Assembly: GCA_001871445.1 (NCBI GenBank)
Contig: MNVD01000022.1
Span: 1 to 46,383, forward strand
Direction of reading: 5' to 3'
DNA: 46,383 nucleotides
From: Candidatus Magasanikbacteria bacterium CG1_02_41_34
Lineage (GTDB): Bacteria; Patescibacteriota; Patescibacteriia; Magasanikbacterales; UBA922
How positions within the stretch are numbered: the first letter of the stretch is position 1; the number at the start of each line of letters is the position of its first letter. The position numbers and the translations under genes were made by a program. Positions 15,806 to 23,010 of the stretch are shown one piece after another. The notes below the pieces were generated by a model. The model was not told the origin of the DNA, made no database searches, and saw only the letters and a program-made list of their open reading frames with translations.

Positions 15806-17224
15806 ATGAGAATATCGAATTTATCAATAAATAAAAGTAGATTACTTTGGGTAAGTATATTAGGATTTTTTTTGTTTTTTCCCTCTGATGATGCTCGAGC
15901 TTTGGCAAGCATTCCAACGACCTGTAAAAATATCCCAGGACAAAGTTCTGATGTACAAATAGGGCATTATTTTGCTTTTATCAATCAACCAATTACACTT
16001 CAAGAAAGAGAACAATTTTTAAATACAGATGGTGCAGATATTCCACCTATAAAATATGTAGATAGTTTTGATTGTATATACAAAGCTAATACATCAGGAT
16101 ATATAACTTTTGCTGATCTATTGAGCTCACATTTAATACCAATGGATTGGCAACAAAATCACCCAAATTTTTTAACAAATTATTATTGGCCTGAGTTGAG
16201 AACGGGCAAGTATGGTGTTAATGATCCTGATCATCAGTTTGAGTTATTGTTATCTACTTATTTTAATATCAAACCTCCTGTTGCCCCTGCAGCTGGAGTC
16301 AATGATGCCATCAAAGCTCGGATTTTTTATACTATTAGAGATGGTAATCAAGAGAAAGGATATTTATTTTTTCTTGGAGATACAGAACACCAAGTAGCTA
16401 TTTCTCTTGGAACATGGAGTGGTAAAGTGATAACCATCTCAAAAGGAGAAAAAAAGACTTTTAAGGTGGAACTAACTACGGATGTTACCGGAGTAAAAAT
16501 TACGTGTGAAAATTGTGCTGATCAGGCTATTATTATTTCACCTTCATCAGAAAACACTCCGAATGTTGTTCTTTTAACATTGGATGAAACAAAAATAAAA
16601 ACTCCTTTGATCATTCTAAAAGCTCAAAAAGGAGCTTTTGTTGACCAATATTCTTTAACCGTGAATATAGTCGATGTTGAATGCAGCGCTCTCTCTGAAG
16701 GAGAATGTGCAACAAATAGCTTTTGTTTCTCTTTTGAGAAAGAATGTATTGCTAAAACAAGAAATATCGAATGTGTGAAAGTCCCAAAAGCTCTTTGTGG
16801 TACAAAAGAAGGGTCTTCATATTGTACATATCTCGAAGCAACAAATACGTGTACAGACTATCTCAGTAGTGCATATCAAAGTTCGTATAAACCACCCAAC
16901 GCAGGTGATTACAAAGGGCCGCTCCCTCCTTGTGCGTTTGATGGAAGCTGTCGGAATGTCAATGATCTCATCCAACTGTTTATCAATTTTGGAAAGATGA
17001 CACTTGGAATTGTTGGTTCTGCTGCATTGATATTTTTTGTATACGGTGGTTTCATGATGATCATTTCTGCTGGAAATGCGGAGCGTGTGAAAAAGGGAAG
17101 GGATATTCTCGTTGCAGCAATTGTCGGCATTGTGATCGCATTTAGTGCGTATGCCCTTATCAACTTTGTCCTCGATGCACTGAACGTATCGGAGGATTTT
17201 CGTGTGATTGAAGAAATCAAATAA
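15806..17224 (+). CDS. Exported protein with Cys-rich region and C-terminal two-helix module (array member 2)
   Basis: 472 residues: an N-terminal signal helix (LLWVSILGFFLFF), an exported region of about 250 residues that I do not recognise, a Cys-rich segment near 290-350 (VECSALSEGECATNSFCFSF, then CIAKT, KALCGTKEGSSYCTYLEATN), and from about 387 the shared module (GIVGSAALIFFVYGGFMMI, hinge ISAGNAERVKKGRDI, helix AAIVGIVIAFSAYALINFV). Several Cys pairs suggest disulfides outside the membrane. It begins four bases after the lipoprotein stop, so the two are likely cotranscribed. Base composition is slightly more AT-rich in the ectodomain than in the module. Confidence 0.8.
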   Translation: MRISNLSINKSRLLWVSILGFFLFFPSDDARALASIPTTCKNIPGQSSDVQIGHYFAFINQPITLQEREQFLNTDGADIPPIKYVDSFDCIYKANTSGYITFADLLSSHLIPMDWQQNHPNFLTNYYWPELRTGKYGVNDPDHQFELLLSTYFNIKPPVAPAAGVNDAIKARIFYTIRDGNQEKGYLFFLGDTEHQVAISLGTWSGKVITISKGEKKTFKVELTTDVTGVKITCENCADQAIIISPSSENTPNVVLLTLDETKIKTPLIILKAQKGAFVDQYSLTVNIVDVECSALSEGECATNSFCFSFEKECIAKTRNIECVKVPKALCGTKEGSSYCTYLEATNTCTDYLSSAYQSSYKPPNAGDYKGPLPPCAFDGSCRNVNDLIQLFINFGKMTLGIVGSAALIFFVYGGFMMIISAGNAERVKKGRDILVAAIVGIVIAFSAYALINFVLDALNVSEDFRVIEEIK

Positions 17225-17230
17225 TATATA

Positions 17231-17260
17231 TCACGAAACACATAGCACGTAACACGTAAC
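17231..17260. repeat. CACGAA/CACGTAACA repeat, left arm
   Basis: TCACGAAACACATAGC followed by ACGTAACACGTAAC. It is the approximate inverted partner of 17355-17377, about 95 bases on. Confidence 0.7.
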
Positions 17261-17354
17261 AAAAAAAGTGTTGAAGATAGATTTTTGTGATAACATAAGA
17301 ATGTCGGTTTTTAAAATTAACTTTGATACGTACATACATAGTGCATGAAGAAGT

Positions 17355-17377
17355 GATATGTGTTACGTGCTACGTGA
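17355..17377. repeat. CACGTAACA repeat, right arm (inverted)
   Basis: GATATGTGTTACGTG-CTACGTGA, the reverse complement of the CACGTAGCACGTAACACATATC word, placed seven bases ahead of the next start codon, just like the right arms at 7898 and 14415. Confidence 0.7.
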
Positions 17378-17383
17378 AAAAAT

Positions 17384-19093
17384 ATGACGCCAAACTTTAT
17401 AAACACAAAACAATCATTCATCTACGCACTTCTTGTCTTCGGATTGTTTTTGTTTCCGCAGCGTGTTTTTACTGCACTGCCAACGCCAGTGACGACGACC
17501 CCGGAATCCAAGTACACGTTCTATACATATATCTCAACCTGTAGCGATACGGACAAAGTATTTCCTGGTGAGTTTACAGGTAACAAGGCTAGTCAAAGTA
17601 AAAAAGTGGGTATTGTCGTTCCTAGGAGTATACCTCACAGCGAAATTACGTATATTTATTTTCATGGGAATGATGAGTTACCTGTTGAAGATATCTGTAA
17701 TGGATCACGATATAAGATATGTGATACTGCTGTTGCATTGGGAGCCCCGATGATTATTCCACAAACTGCGGTAAATGGTTCTTCAAAAAAAACAACGCGT
17801 ACTACCAAAGAAGAATTCGAATGTGTTATGAATGAAGCATACGATGTCTTGGTTTCAAAAGGTATTTCTTCACAAAAAAATTATATTGTGGCAGGGCATA
17901 GTGGTGGTGCATTTACGATGAGTAGTTATTTTATTGCAGGTTTGATAGCGCAAAAGGCGATTGTACTAGATGGATGTTATGTGACAGATCCTCCAAATCC
18001 AAATCCACCGGCAAATTTCTGTCAGGATATTATTGCCAATTTTGCTGGTCCTGTAGATTTTTATTATCAGACCCTTTCTAGTTCTGGTGAAACAGCTGGG
18101 ACACGAGTTGAAACTCTAAAAACTGTTGCCATAGCACACCCTGGTGGAGCTCTCACTGCAAAAAAAGTAAACCTTACACATTATCAACTTCCTACTGCCT
18201 GTCTCAAAGACGCTACTACTTGTGAAAATCATGTAGTAGTGGACAGTGGTACTAGTGGTGGTGACACTTCTTCTGGGGGGGCATCGGGTGGAACATCTTC
18301 TGGTGGCACGACGGCACCAAAAGGACCAACGTACACAGGCAACGAGCTTCCTATTCATACGGTTGAGCTTGTCAATCCTATAAAAGGAAATGTTACAGAT
18401 TTCCGTATTATTTTTGGAAATGTTGTTCAAAAGCTCATGGCAATTATTGGAGCTGTTACACTGGTCGTCTTCATCATTGGTGGTGCATATTGGCTCCTCT
18501 CTGCCGGCAATCCAGAGCGCGTCAAAAAGGGTACCGAAACTATGGTCTGGGCTGCGATAGGATTGTTTGTTGTCTTTGGGGCGTATGGAATTTTGAGTGC
18601 AGTGATTGGAGGGTTGACGGGGAGATCTGTAGTGGATAGTGGTGCGCCGACAAATTCGAGTGATGTTCATCTCATCACTGGGTATGTAAAAATTATCAAT
18701 CAAAAAACCCTTATCATGTCTGAACCAAAATCAAATGTCACGGCAAAGGGAACATTGAATCCTAATACGGATTGTGTGCCCGTAACAGGAAAAAAACAAA
18801 ATGGGTTTTCAGAAGTAAGAGATCCAAAAAATCTTGCATTGTATGGCTGGGTACTCGATGGATCTATTGTACAAACAACAGCTCAATGTGGAGGAGATCA
18901 GTCTACCGCTCCTTCTCAAGATACACAAAATACAGGAAAGTGCGTCTGCACTATCAAAGATGATACGACGGGTGATACCTCACAAACAGCTATTCCAAAT
19001 GTAGATAGTCCAGCAGAATGTGTAACTACATCATTGCAAAGTCCTATTGTTGGAACAAGTATTAGTGGTTGTTCTTGGCAAACAACAAATTAA
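17384..19093 (+). CDS. Alpha/beta-hydrolase-like domain fused to two-helix module and SH3-like domain (array member 3)
   Basis: 569 residues in three parts after a signal peptide (FIYALLVFGLFLFPQRVFTA). Residues 70-270 look like an alpha/beta hydrolase: TYIYFHGND at the oxyanion strand, the nucleophile elbow VAGHSGG with Ser173, a following strand AIVLDGCY, and a candidate catalytic His in VNLTHYQLP. A Gly/Ser/Thr linker (about 285-310) leads to the shared module near 345-415 (MAIIGAVTLVVFIIGGAYWL, hinge LSAGNPERVKKG, helix VWAAIGLFVVFGAYGIL). After it comes an SH3b-like domain (GYVKIINQKTLIMSEPKS ... LALYGWVLDGSI) and a short Cys-containing tail. Enzyme activity and target are unknown; both soluble domains should face the same, outer side if the module forms a hairpin. 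Confidence 0.8.
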   Translation: MTPNFINTKQSFIYALLVFGLFLFPQRVFTALPTPVTTTPESKYTFYTYISTCSDTDKVFPGEFTGNKASQSKKVGIVVPRSIPHSEITYIYFHGNDELPVEDICNGSRYKICDTAVALGAPMIIPQTAVNGSSKKTTRTTKEEFECVMNEAYDVLVSKGISSQKNYIVAGHSGGAFTMSSYFIAGLIAQKAIVLDGCYVTDPPNPNPPANFCQDIIANFAGPVDFYYQTLSSSGETAGTRVETLKTVAIAHPGGALTAKKVNLTHYQLPTACLKDATTCENHVVVDSGTSGGDTSSGGASGGTSSGGTTAPKGPTYTGNELPIHTVELVNPIKGNVTDFRIIFGNVVQKLMAIIGAVTLVVFIIGGAYWLLSAGNPERVKKGTETMVWAAIGLFVVFGAYGILSAVIGGLTGRSVVDSGAPTNSSDVHLITGYVKIINQKTLIMSEPKSNVTAKGTLNPNTDCVPVTGKKQNGFSEVRDPKNLALYGWVLDGSIVQTTAQCGGDQSTAPSQDTQNTGKCVCTIKDDTTGDTSQTAIPNVDSPAECVTTSLQSPIVGTSISGCSWQTTN

Positions 19094-19114
19094 TATACCC
19101 ATGTGGAAAACAAT

Positions 19115-19143
19115 GTGACAGTACCTGCGAATACTGATACAAT
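19115..19143 (+). promoter_or_regulatory. Promoter of the presumed major pilin-module gene
   Basis: GTGACA (19115-19120), 17-base spacer, TACAAT (19138-19143); 53 bases ahead of the ATG at 19197. Confidence 0.65.
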
Positions 19144-19181
19144 ACTGTTACACGAATGTGTATCCTTATCTTAATGACAGA

Positions 19182-19191
19182 AAGGAGGTGA
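19182..19191 (+). promoter_or_regulatory. Consensus Shine-Dalgarno site deciding the start at 19197
   Basis: AAGGAGGTGA, a full anti-16S match, five bases before ATG. Such a site is rare in this window and sets the start at MKKIIVKL rather than an upstream ATG at 19158. Confidence 0.9.
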
Positions 19192-19196
19192 CACTC

Positions 19197-19640
19197 ATGA
19201 AAAAAATTATTGTAAAACTTTCACAGTATAGAACAACATTGATGCTTGCAGCTGCAGTATTGATGTCATTTGCGTTCTTGCCATCTATGGCATCTGCAAA
19301 TGGTGTATCTCCACTCGCAGCAAGTTCAAGTTTTGGTCTTGGTCAGAATGACCCTGCTGCTAGCCTTGGTCTTGGTACAACTGCACTTGACGATGCTGTC
19401 GTAGGTCTTATCAATGTAATGCTCGGATTTCTTGGTTTGATTGCTGTTGTCATCATCCTGATCGGTGGTTTCCGTTGGATGACTGCTGGTGGAAATGAAG
19501 ACAAAGTTGGTCAAGCACGAAAAACGATCTTTGCAGGTATTATTGGTCTCGCGATCATTCTCTTTGCTTGGGGTATTACGATTTTTGTTGTCCAGCAACT
19601 TGGAAAAGCTTCTGGAGCTGAAGAATTCCAAACTCTTTAG
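19197..19640 (+). CDS. Small two-helix VirB2/TrbC-like pilin, probable major subunit (array member 4)
   Basis: 147 residues: a signal peptide (LMLAAAVLMSFAFLPSMASA), a short Gly/Ala/Ser-rich mature N-terminus, and the shared module (LGFLGLIAVVIILIGGFRWM, hinge TAGGNEDKVGQARKT, helix FAGIIGLAIILFAWGITIFV). Size and layout are those of VirB2/TrbC-type prepilins, in which a small hydrophobic hairpin polymerises after signal cleavage. It has the best translation signal of the window and a decent promoter, and a stable stem-loop follows the gene. These points argue that it is made in larger amounts than its paralogues and could be the main filament subunit. That is an inference; no filament genes such as VirB4 are in view. 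Confidence 0.85.
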   Translation: MKKIIVKLSQYRTTLMLAAAVLMSFAFLPSMASANGVSPLAASSSFGLGQNDPAASLGLGTTALDDAVVGLINVMLGFLGLIAVVIILIGGFRWMTAGGNEDKVGQARKTIFAGIIGLAIILFAWGITIFVVQQLGKASGAEEFQTL

Positions 19641-19653
19641 TACTATATTGCCT

Positions 19654-19687
19654 ATACGAGACCTTGCGTGTGCAGGGTCTCGTATAC
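19654..19687 (+). other. Stem-loop after the probable major pilin gene
   Basis: TATACGAGACC (19654-19664) pairs with GGTCTCGTATA (19677-19687), 11 bp, without a following U run. It may stabilise or partially terminate the highly expressed upstream message. Confidence 0.7.
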
Positions 19688-19733
19688 CGCAAGGTTGTAC
19701 ATTTTCCCGTGAATAGTATTCAAAAGAAAGTGT

Positions 19734-19739
19734 ATAATC
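19734..19739 (+). promoter_or_regulatory. -10 box of a possible leaderless promoter
   Basis: Perfect TATAAT eight bases before the ATG at 19748; the best -35 at 17 bases is TGAATA. Transcription would start at the start codon. Confidence 0.5.
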
Positions 19740-19747
19740 ATCTTTTT

Positions 19748-20134
19748 ATGAAACGAACTCTTGTCTTTCTCACTCTCCTTATTGTTGGATTTTTTGGACT
19801 TATGCATGCATTTCCTGTGTTTGCTGCTGACCCACTGGGTGTCAATTATGGTGCAGCCAGTGGACTCTCTGGTCAGGACCTTCGTGTGAGTATCGCACGG
19901 GTGATCAAGTTTATATTGAGTTTTCTTGGTATTATTTTTGTCATCCTCACACTCTATGCAGGCTTCATGTGGATGACATCTGCCGGCAATGAAGATAGAG
20001 TTGGTACAGCAAAGAAAATTCTCTGGGGCGCGATTATCGGCCTGGCTATCATATTGTTTTCCTATGCGATCACCCAGTTTGTGATTACAAATTTGTACGA
20101 AGTGTCGACAAGTCAGTCGTATACTACACCATAA
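19748..20134 (+). CDS. Small two-helix VirB2/TrbC-like pilin (array member 5)
   Basis: 128 residues with a signal peptide (FLTLLIVGFFGLMHAFPVFA), a short polar mature N-terminus and the module (ILSFLGIIFVILTLYAGFMW, hinge MTSAGNEDRVGTAKK, helix GAIIGLAIILFSYAITQFV). It is closest in sequence to member 4, sharing GNED-V--A-K and GIIGLAIILF-type segments, so a duplication of that gene is likely. The start at 19748 is set by the signal peptide and by the TATAAT eight bases ahead. The short tail after helix 2 is Ser/Thr-rich. Confidence 0.82.
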   Translation: MKRTLVFLTLLIVGFFGLMHAFPVFAADPLGVNYGAASGLSGQDLRVSIARVIKFILSFLGIIFVILTLYAGFMWMTSAGNEDRVGTAKKILWGAIIGLAIILFSYAITQFVITNLYEVSTSQSYTTP

Positions 20135-20177
20135 ACAATAAGCAATAAACAATTTTCTTATTACGTATTACAAATTT

Positions 20178-20936
20178 ATGAAACGCCTGTTATCTTTTTC
20201 CATGTTTCTCTTTGGTGCAGTGATGCTGCTTTCTCCAACACTTGTTTTTGGGGTTGATGATTCATATGGACTCAATGCAACTGCCGAGGCAGCACATCTC
20301 ACAAAATATGGCAAAGACGTGCCGGCACTTATCGGAAATGTTATTGGTACATTGTTGTCACTTGTGTCTGTCATCTTTTTTATTCTCATGATCTATGGTG
20401 GTCTCAGATGGATGCTGTCACGTGGAAATGAAGACCAGAGCAAAAAAGCACTTGATACGATTATTGCCGCAATTATTGGTATTATCATCGTCCTCGCATC
20501 CTACGCGATTACCACGTTTGTGTTCAATAGTGTGGGATCTGCTGCCGCTGGTGGTGGTGGGCCTAAGCCTCCACCTGGACTCACGTGGTGTTTGACTGCA
20601 GAAAATCAGTGTGTTCAGGGAAATGGAGGCGGGTGTACAAATCCACAACCTTCTGAGACTGCTTGTTTGGCTGCAAAAGCACAAGCAAAAACGCCGATTG
20701 GGGGAACGTGTGGAGCGGCGACAGAGTGTACGTCTGAAGTGTGTACTGGTGGAGTGTGTGTGGCAGCTGTCGATGCAAGTATCTGTACTAATGGTGGAAC
20801 AGTATGTCCAACTGGACAAACGTGTAATACCGTTACAAAAGAATGTTTGTTAGACAGTCAGATAGATTGTACGCAGCCAGGATTATCTTGTCCATCTGGA
20901 AAAACGTGTGATTTGGCTACAAAAGCGTGTGTATAA
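20178..20936 (+). CDS. Two-helix module with long Cys-rich C-terminal tail (array member 6)
   Basis: 252 residues. After a signal peptide (LFGAVMLLSPTLVFG) comes the module (LLSLVSVIFFILMIYGGLRW, hinge MLSRGNEDQSKKALD, helix AAIIGIIIVLASYAITTFV) at about residues 50-125. A Gly/Pro hinge (AAAGGGGPKPPPG) then leads to about 110 residues with some 18 Cys in repeating patterns such as GGTCGAATECTSEVC, GGVC, CPTGQTCNTVTKEC and CPSGKTCDLATKAC, like the small disulfide-knotted repeats of many surface proteins. The tail should be exported and rigid. It may be a binding or spacer part displayed by a pilin-like anchor; ligand unknown. Confidence 0.82.
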   Translation: MKRLLSFSMFLFGAVMLLSPTLVFGVDDSYGLNATAEAAHLTKYGKDVPALIGNVIGTLLSLVSVIFFILMIYGGLRWMLSRGNEDQSKKALDTIIAAIIGIIIVLASYAITTFVFNSVGSAAAGGGGPKPPPGLTWCLTAENQCVQGNGGGCTNPQPSETACLAAKAQAKTPIGGTCGAATECTSEVCTGGVCVAAVDASICTNGGTVCPTGQTCNTVTKECLLDSQIDCTQPGLSCPSGKTCDLATKACV

Positions 20937-20960
20937 AATTGGGCGATAAATACGTAATAC

Positions 20961-21629
20961 ATGAATTTCCATATTAAAAAAATTTCTTTTTTTCTCGTCA
21001 TTTTCTTTTTTTGTCTTCCGAGTATTGTTTATGCCAAAAAAACAGTCGATGATGCACCTACCCTCCTCAACGCTGTAGCAGGCAAAGTCGGTGTAGAACA
21101 AACAACCGTACCCTTATATGTAGGGACAATTATTCAAACTATCCTAGTGTTTAGTGGCATACTGTTTTTTGTGCTCATGGTATATGCTGGATTTCGGTGG
21201 ATGACTGCGCGTGGAGAAGAAGAAAAAATTACCAAAGCAAAGCGTACACTCATCGGCGCTATCATTGGTCTTGCTATTCTGGTCTCATCATACGCGCTGA
21301 CCAACTTCATTACGACACGAATCATTGAGGGAACACCAAATGTAGGCGGAGATATCAATTTTGAAAATGTAGATTTTACAACACTCGGGTGTTGTTTTGA
21401 TAAAGTGCAACATCCTTCGGGATCTGGTTTGGAAGTGCGTGCCACGACTTGGGCATGGCGTGTCACCTCACAGGGAGATTGCCAAGAAGAAGGAGAGCGT
21501 GTCAGTTCTATTGATGCTATAGCCGGACCTGGTTTGTGGAAGTTCACGCCCGTAGATTCAAAACAACAATGTGAAGCACTGTATACCACCTTTTGTGAGA
21601 CGGAAGATTGCTATGATTTGGGATTTTGA
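20961..21629 (+). CDS. Two-helix module with Cys-containing C-terminal domain (array member 7)
   Basis: 222 residues. A strongly hydrophobic signal (FFLVIFFFCLPSIVYA) precedes the module at about 50-120 (ILVFSGILFFVLMVYAGFRW, hinge MTARGEEEKITKAKR, helix GAIIGLAILVSSYALTNFI). About 90 residues follow, with an LGCCFDK start, Trp-rich centre (TTWAWRV) and four more Cys near the end (QQCEALYTTFCETEDC). This exported domain is not one I can name. It differs from the tail of member 6, showing that different domains have been attached to the same anchor. Confidence 0.8.
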   Translation: MNFHIKKISFFLVIFFFCLPSIVYAKKTVDDAPTLLNAVAGKVGVEQTTVPLYVGTIIQTILVFSGILFFVLMVYAGFRWMTARGEEEKITKAKRTLIGAIIGLAILVSSYALTNFITTRIIEGTPNVGGDINFENVDFTTLGCCFDKVQHPSGSGLEVRATTWAWRVTSQGDCQEEGERVSSIDAIAGPGLWKFTPVDSKQQCEALYTTFCETEDCYDLGF

Positions 21630-21653
21630 GAATGAGTGAATTTGGGGTATACT
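21626..21653 (+). promoter_or_regulatory. Promoter ahead of array member 8
   Basis: TTGAGA (21626-21631), 16-base spacer, TATACT (21648-21653), 74 bases before the ATG. It overlaps the stop codon of member 7. Confidence 0.5.
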
Positions 21654-21727
21654 TGTTGTACTGTACAAATTACAAATATCGTTGGTAACGAGCTTACGTT
21701 CATCACCCTTTTCTTACTTGGTTTGTT

Positions 21728-22093
21728 ATGAAGTATACAAAAACATTTCTTACAGCTCCTTTGCTCTCTTTATTTACGGCACTCCCAGCATACGCACAGG
21801 GGAGTCTCAAAGATGCAGGAAAAAATCTTGGCATAGTCTCTACAAAAGCTGGTACATCAGAATCTGATATTGGGAGTGTGGTTGGTATTGTTATCAACGC
21901 CGCTTTGACACTTGTTGGACTCATTTTTCTTGCTCTCATGGTCTATGCTGGGTATCTCTGGATGACTGCGCGTGGAGAAAGTGAGCCTGTCGACAAAGCA
22001 AAAAAAATCATTGCCGGATCAATCATTGGGCTTGTGATTGTGATGAGTGCGTATGCAATTACAGTCTTTGTAACCACAGGATTTACAAAATAA
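21728..22093 (+). CDS. Small two-helix VirB2/TrbC-like pilin (array member 8)
   Basis: 121 residues: signal peptide (LTAPLLSLFTALPAYA), then QGSLKDAGKNLGIV, a short extracellular N-terminus, and the module (ALTLVGLIFLALMVYAGYLW, hinge MTARGESEPVDKAKK, helix AGSIIGLVIVMSAYAITVFV). Nothing is attached to the module. It shares the hinge MTARGESEPVDKAKKI exactly with member 9, which starts four bases after its stop, so these two are recent duplicates and probably cotranscribed. Confidence 0.82.
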   Translation: MKYTKTFLTAPLLSLFTALPAYAQGSLKDAGKNLGIVSTKAGTSESDIGSVVGIVINAALTLVGLIFLALMVYAGYLWMTARGESEPVDKAKKIIAGSIIGLVIVMSAYAITVFVTTGFTK

Positions 22094-22097
22094 TACT

Positions 22098-22478
22098 ATG
22101 AAACGTTTTATTGTCTTTACTGTCTCGCTCGCGTTTTTTCTCGGTGTTGTTTCAAATGCCTATGCGATAGATCTTGGAAATAATTATGTGAACTCTGCGG
22201 CAAATAAAGCTGGGTATGCTTCAAATACAGACCAAACCACACTTGCAGCAACACTTGGTACTGTCGTCAAAACAGCATTATCTTTTGTTGGAATAATTTT
22301 TCTTTCGCTCATGGTCTATGCTGGATTTCTTTGGATGACCGCACGTGGAGAAAGCGAGCCTGTCGACAAAGCGAAAAAAATTATTATTCAGTCGATCATT
22401 GGTCTGGCTATTACTGTCGGAGCATACAGTATTACAGCATTTGTCGTCCCTGCTGTATTGTCACGAACTGCACAGTAA
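22098..22478 (+). CDS. Small two-helix VirB2/TrbC-like pilin (array member 9)
   Basis: 126 residues, near-duplicate of member 8 in the module (ALSFVGIIFLSLMVYAGFLW, same MTARGESEPVDKAKK hinge, helix QSIIGLAITVGAYSITAFV) but with a different mature N-terminus (IDLGNNYVNSAANKAGYAS). The signal peptide is VFTVSLAFFLGVVSNAYA. N-terminal divergence with a fixed module is the pattern expected if the N-terminus is the exposed, selected part. Confidence 0.82.
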   Translation: MKRFIVFTVSLAFFLGVVSNAYAIDLGNNYVNSAANKAGYASNTDQTTLAATLGTVVKTALSFVGIIFLSLMVYAGFLWMTARGESEPVDKAKKIIIQSIIGLAITVGAYSITAFVVPAVLSRTAQ

Positions 22479-22532
22479 TACCCTACTACAGGTAGGCTTT
22501 CCTGTACATGAGATGATGAGTCCTTTTGACAT

Positions 22533-23006
22533 ATGCGTAACATCTTAGCAAAACATATCTTGATTAAAAGTCTTCTACTCGTTGGCATGTTTTCTCTGTA
22601 TGTTGGCTCTCCCGTATTTGCCCAGACACTTAGCAAAGATATTACTACTCAGATAGATGCAGCAGGCCATAAGGCTGGCATTTATACAACATCTACTCCA
22701 GCAGAATTTTTTGGCTCTTTTATTCAAATTATACTGAGCATTACTGGAATGCTCTTTTTTGTACTGCTCATCTATGGCGGATATGTGAGGATGACTGCTC
22801 ACGGAGAAGACGATCGTTTGAAAAAATCTACAAAGACTATGGTGGCAGCACTGCTCGGACTTACGATTGTGTTACTTTCCTATGCAATTACAAAATTTGT
22901 GCTCCCTCGTATCTACAACGCATCAAGGGTTGAACCTGTATATCAAGAAAACAATGATTCACCAAATACGATATACCAAAAAAGTATTGATATAAAACTT
23001 TTCTAG
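22533..23006 (+). CDS. Small two-helix VirB2/TrbC-like pilin (array member 10)
   Basis: 157 residues with a signal peptide (SLLLVGMFSLYVGSPVFA), a mature N-terminus of about 35 residues, and the module (ILSITGMLFFVLLIYGGYVR, hinge MTAHGEDDRLKKSTK, helix VAALLGLTIVLLSYAITKFV). A polar 25-residue tail (VEPVYQENNDSPNTIYQKS) follows. A short stem (TACAGG/CCTGTA) lies in the gap after member 9. The next gene starts four bases after its stop. Confidence 0.82.
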   Translation: MRNILAKHILIKSLLLVGMFSLYVGSPVFAQTLSKDITTQIDAAGHKAGIYTTSTPAEFFGSFIQIILSITGMLFFVLLIYGGYVRMTAHGEDDRLKKSTKTMVAALLGLTIVLLSYAITKFVLPRIYNASRVEPVYQENNDSPNTIYQKSIDIKLF

Positions 23007-23010
23007 TTAT

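Noticed and set aside
20110-20175. Third repeat family (AACAATAAGCAATAAACAAT words) before array member 6
   Set aside because: Only one short AT-rich tract is present, too little to separate from low-complexity sequence.
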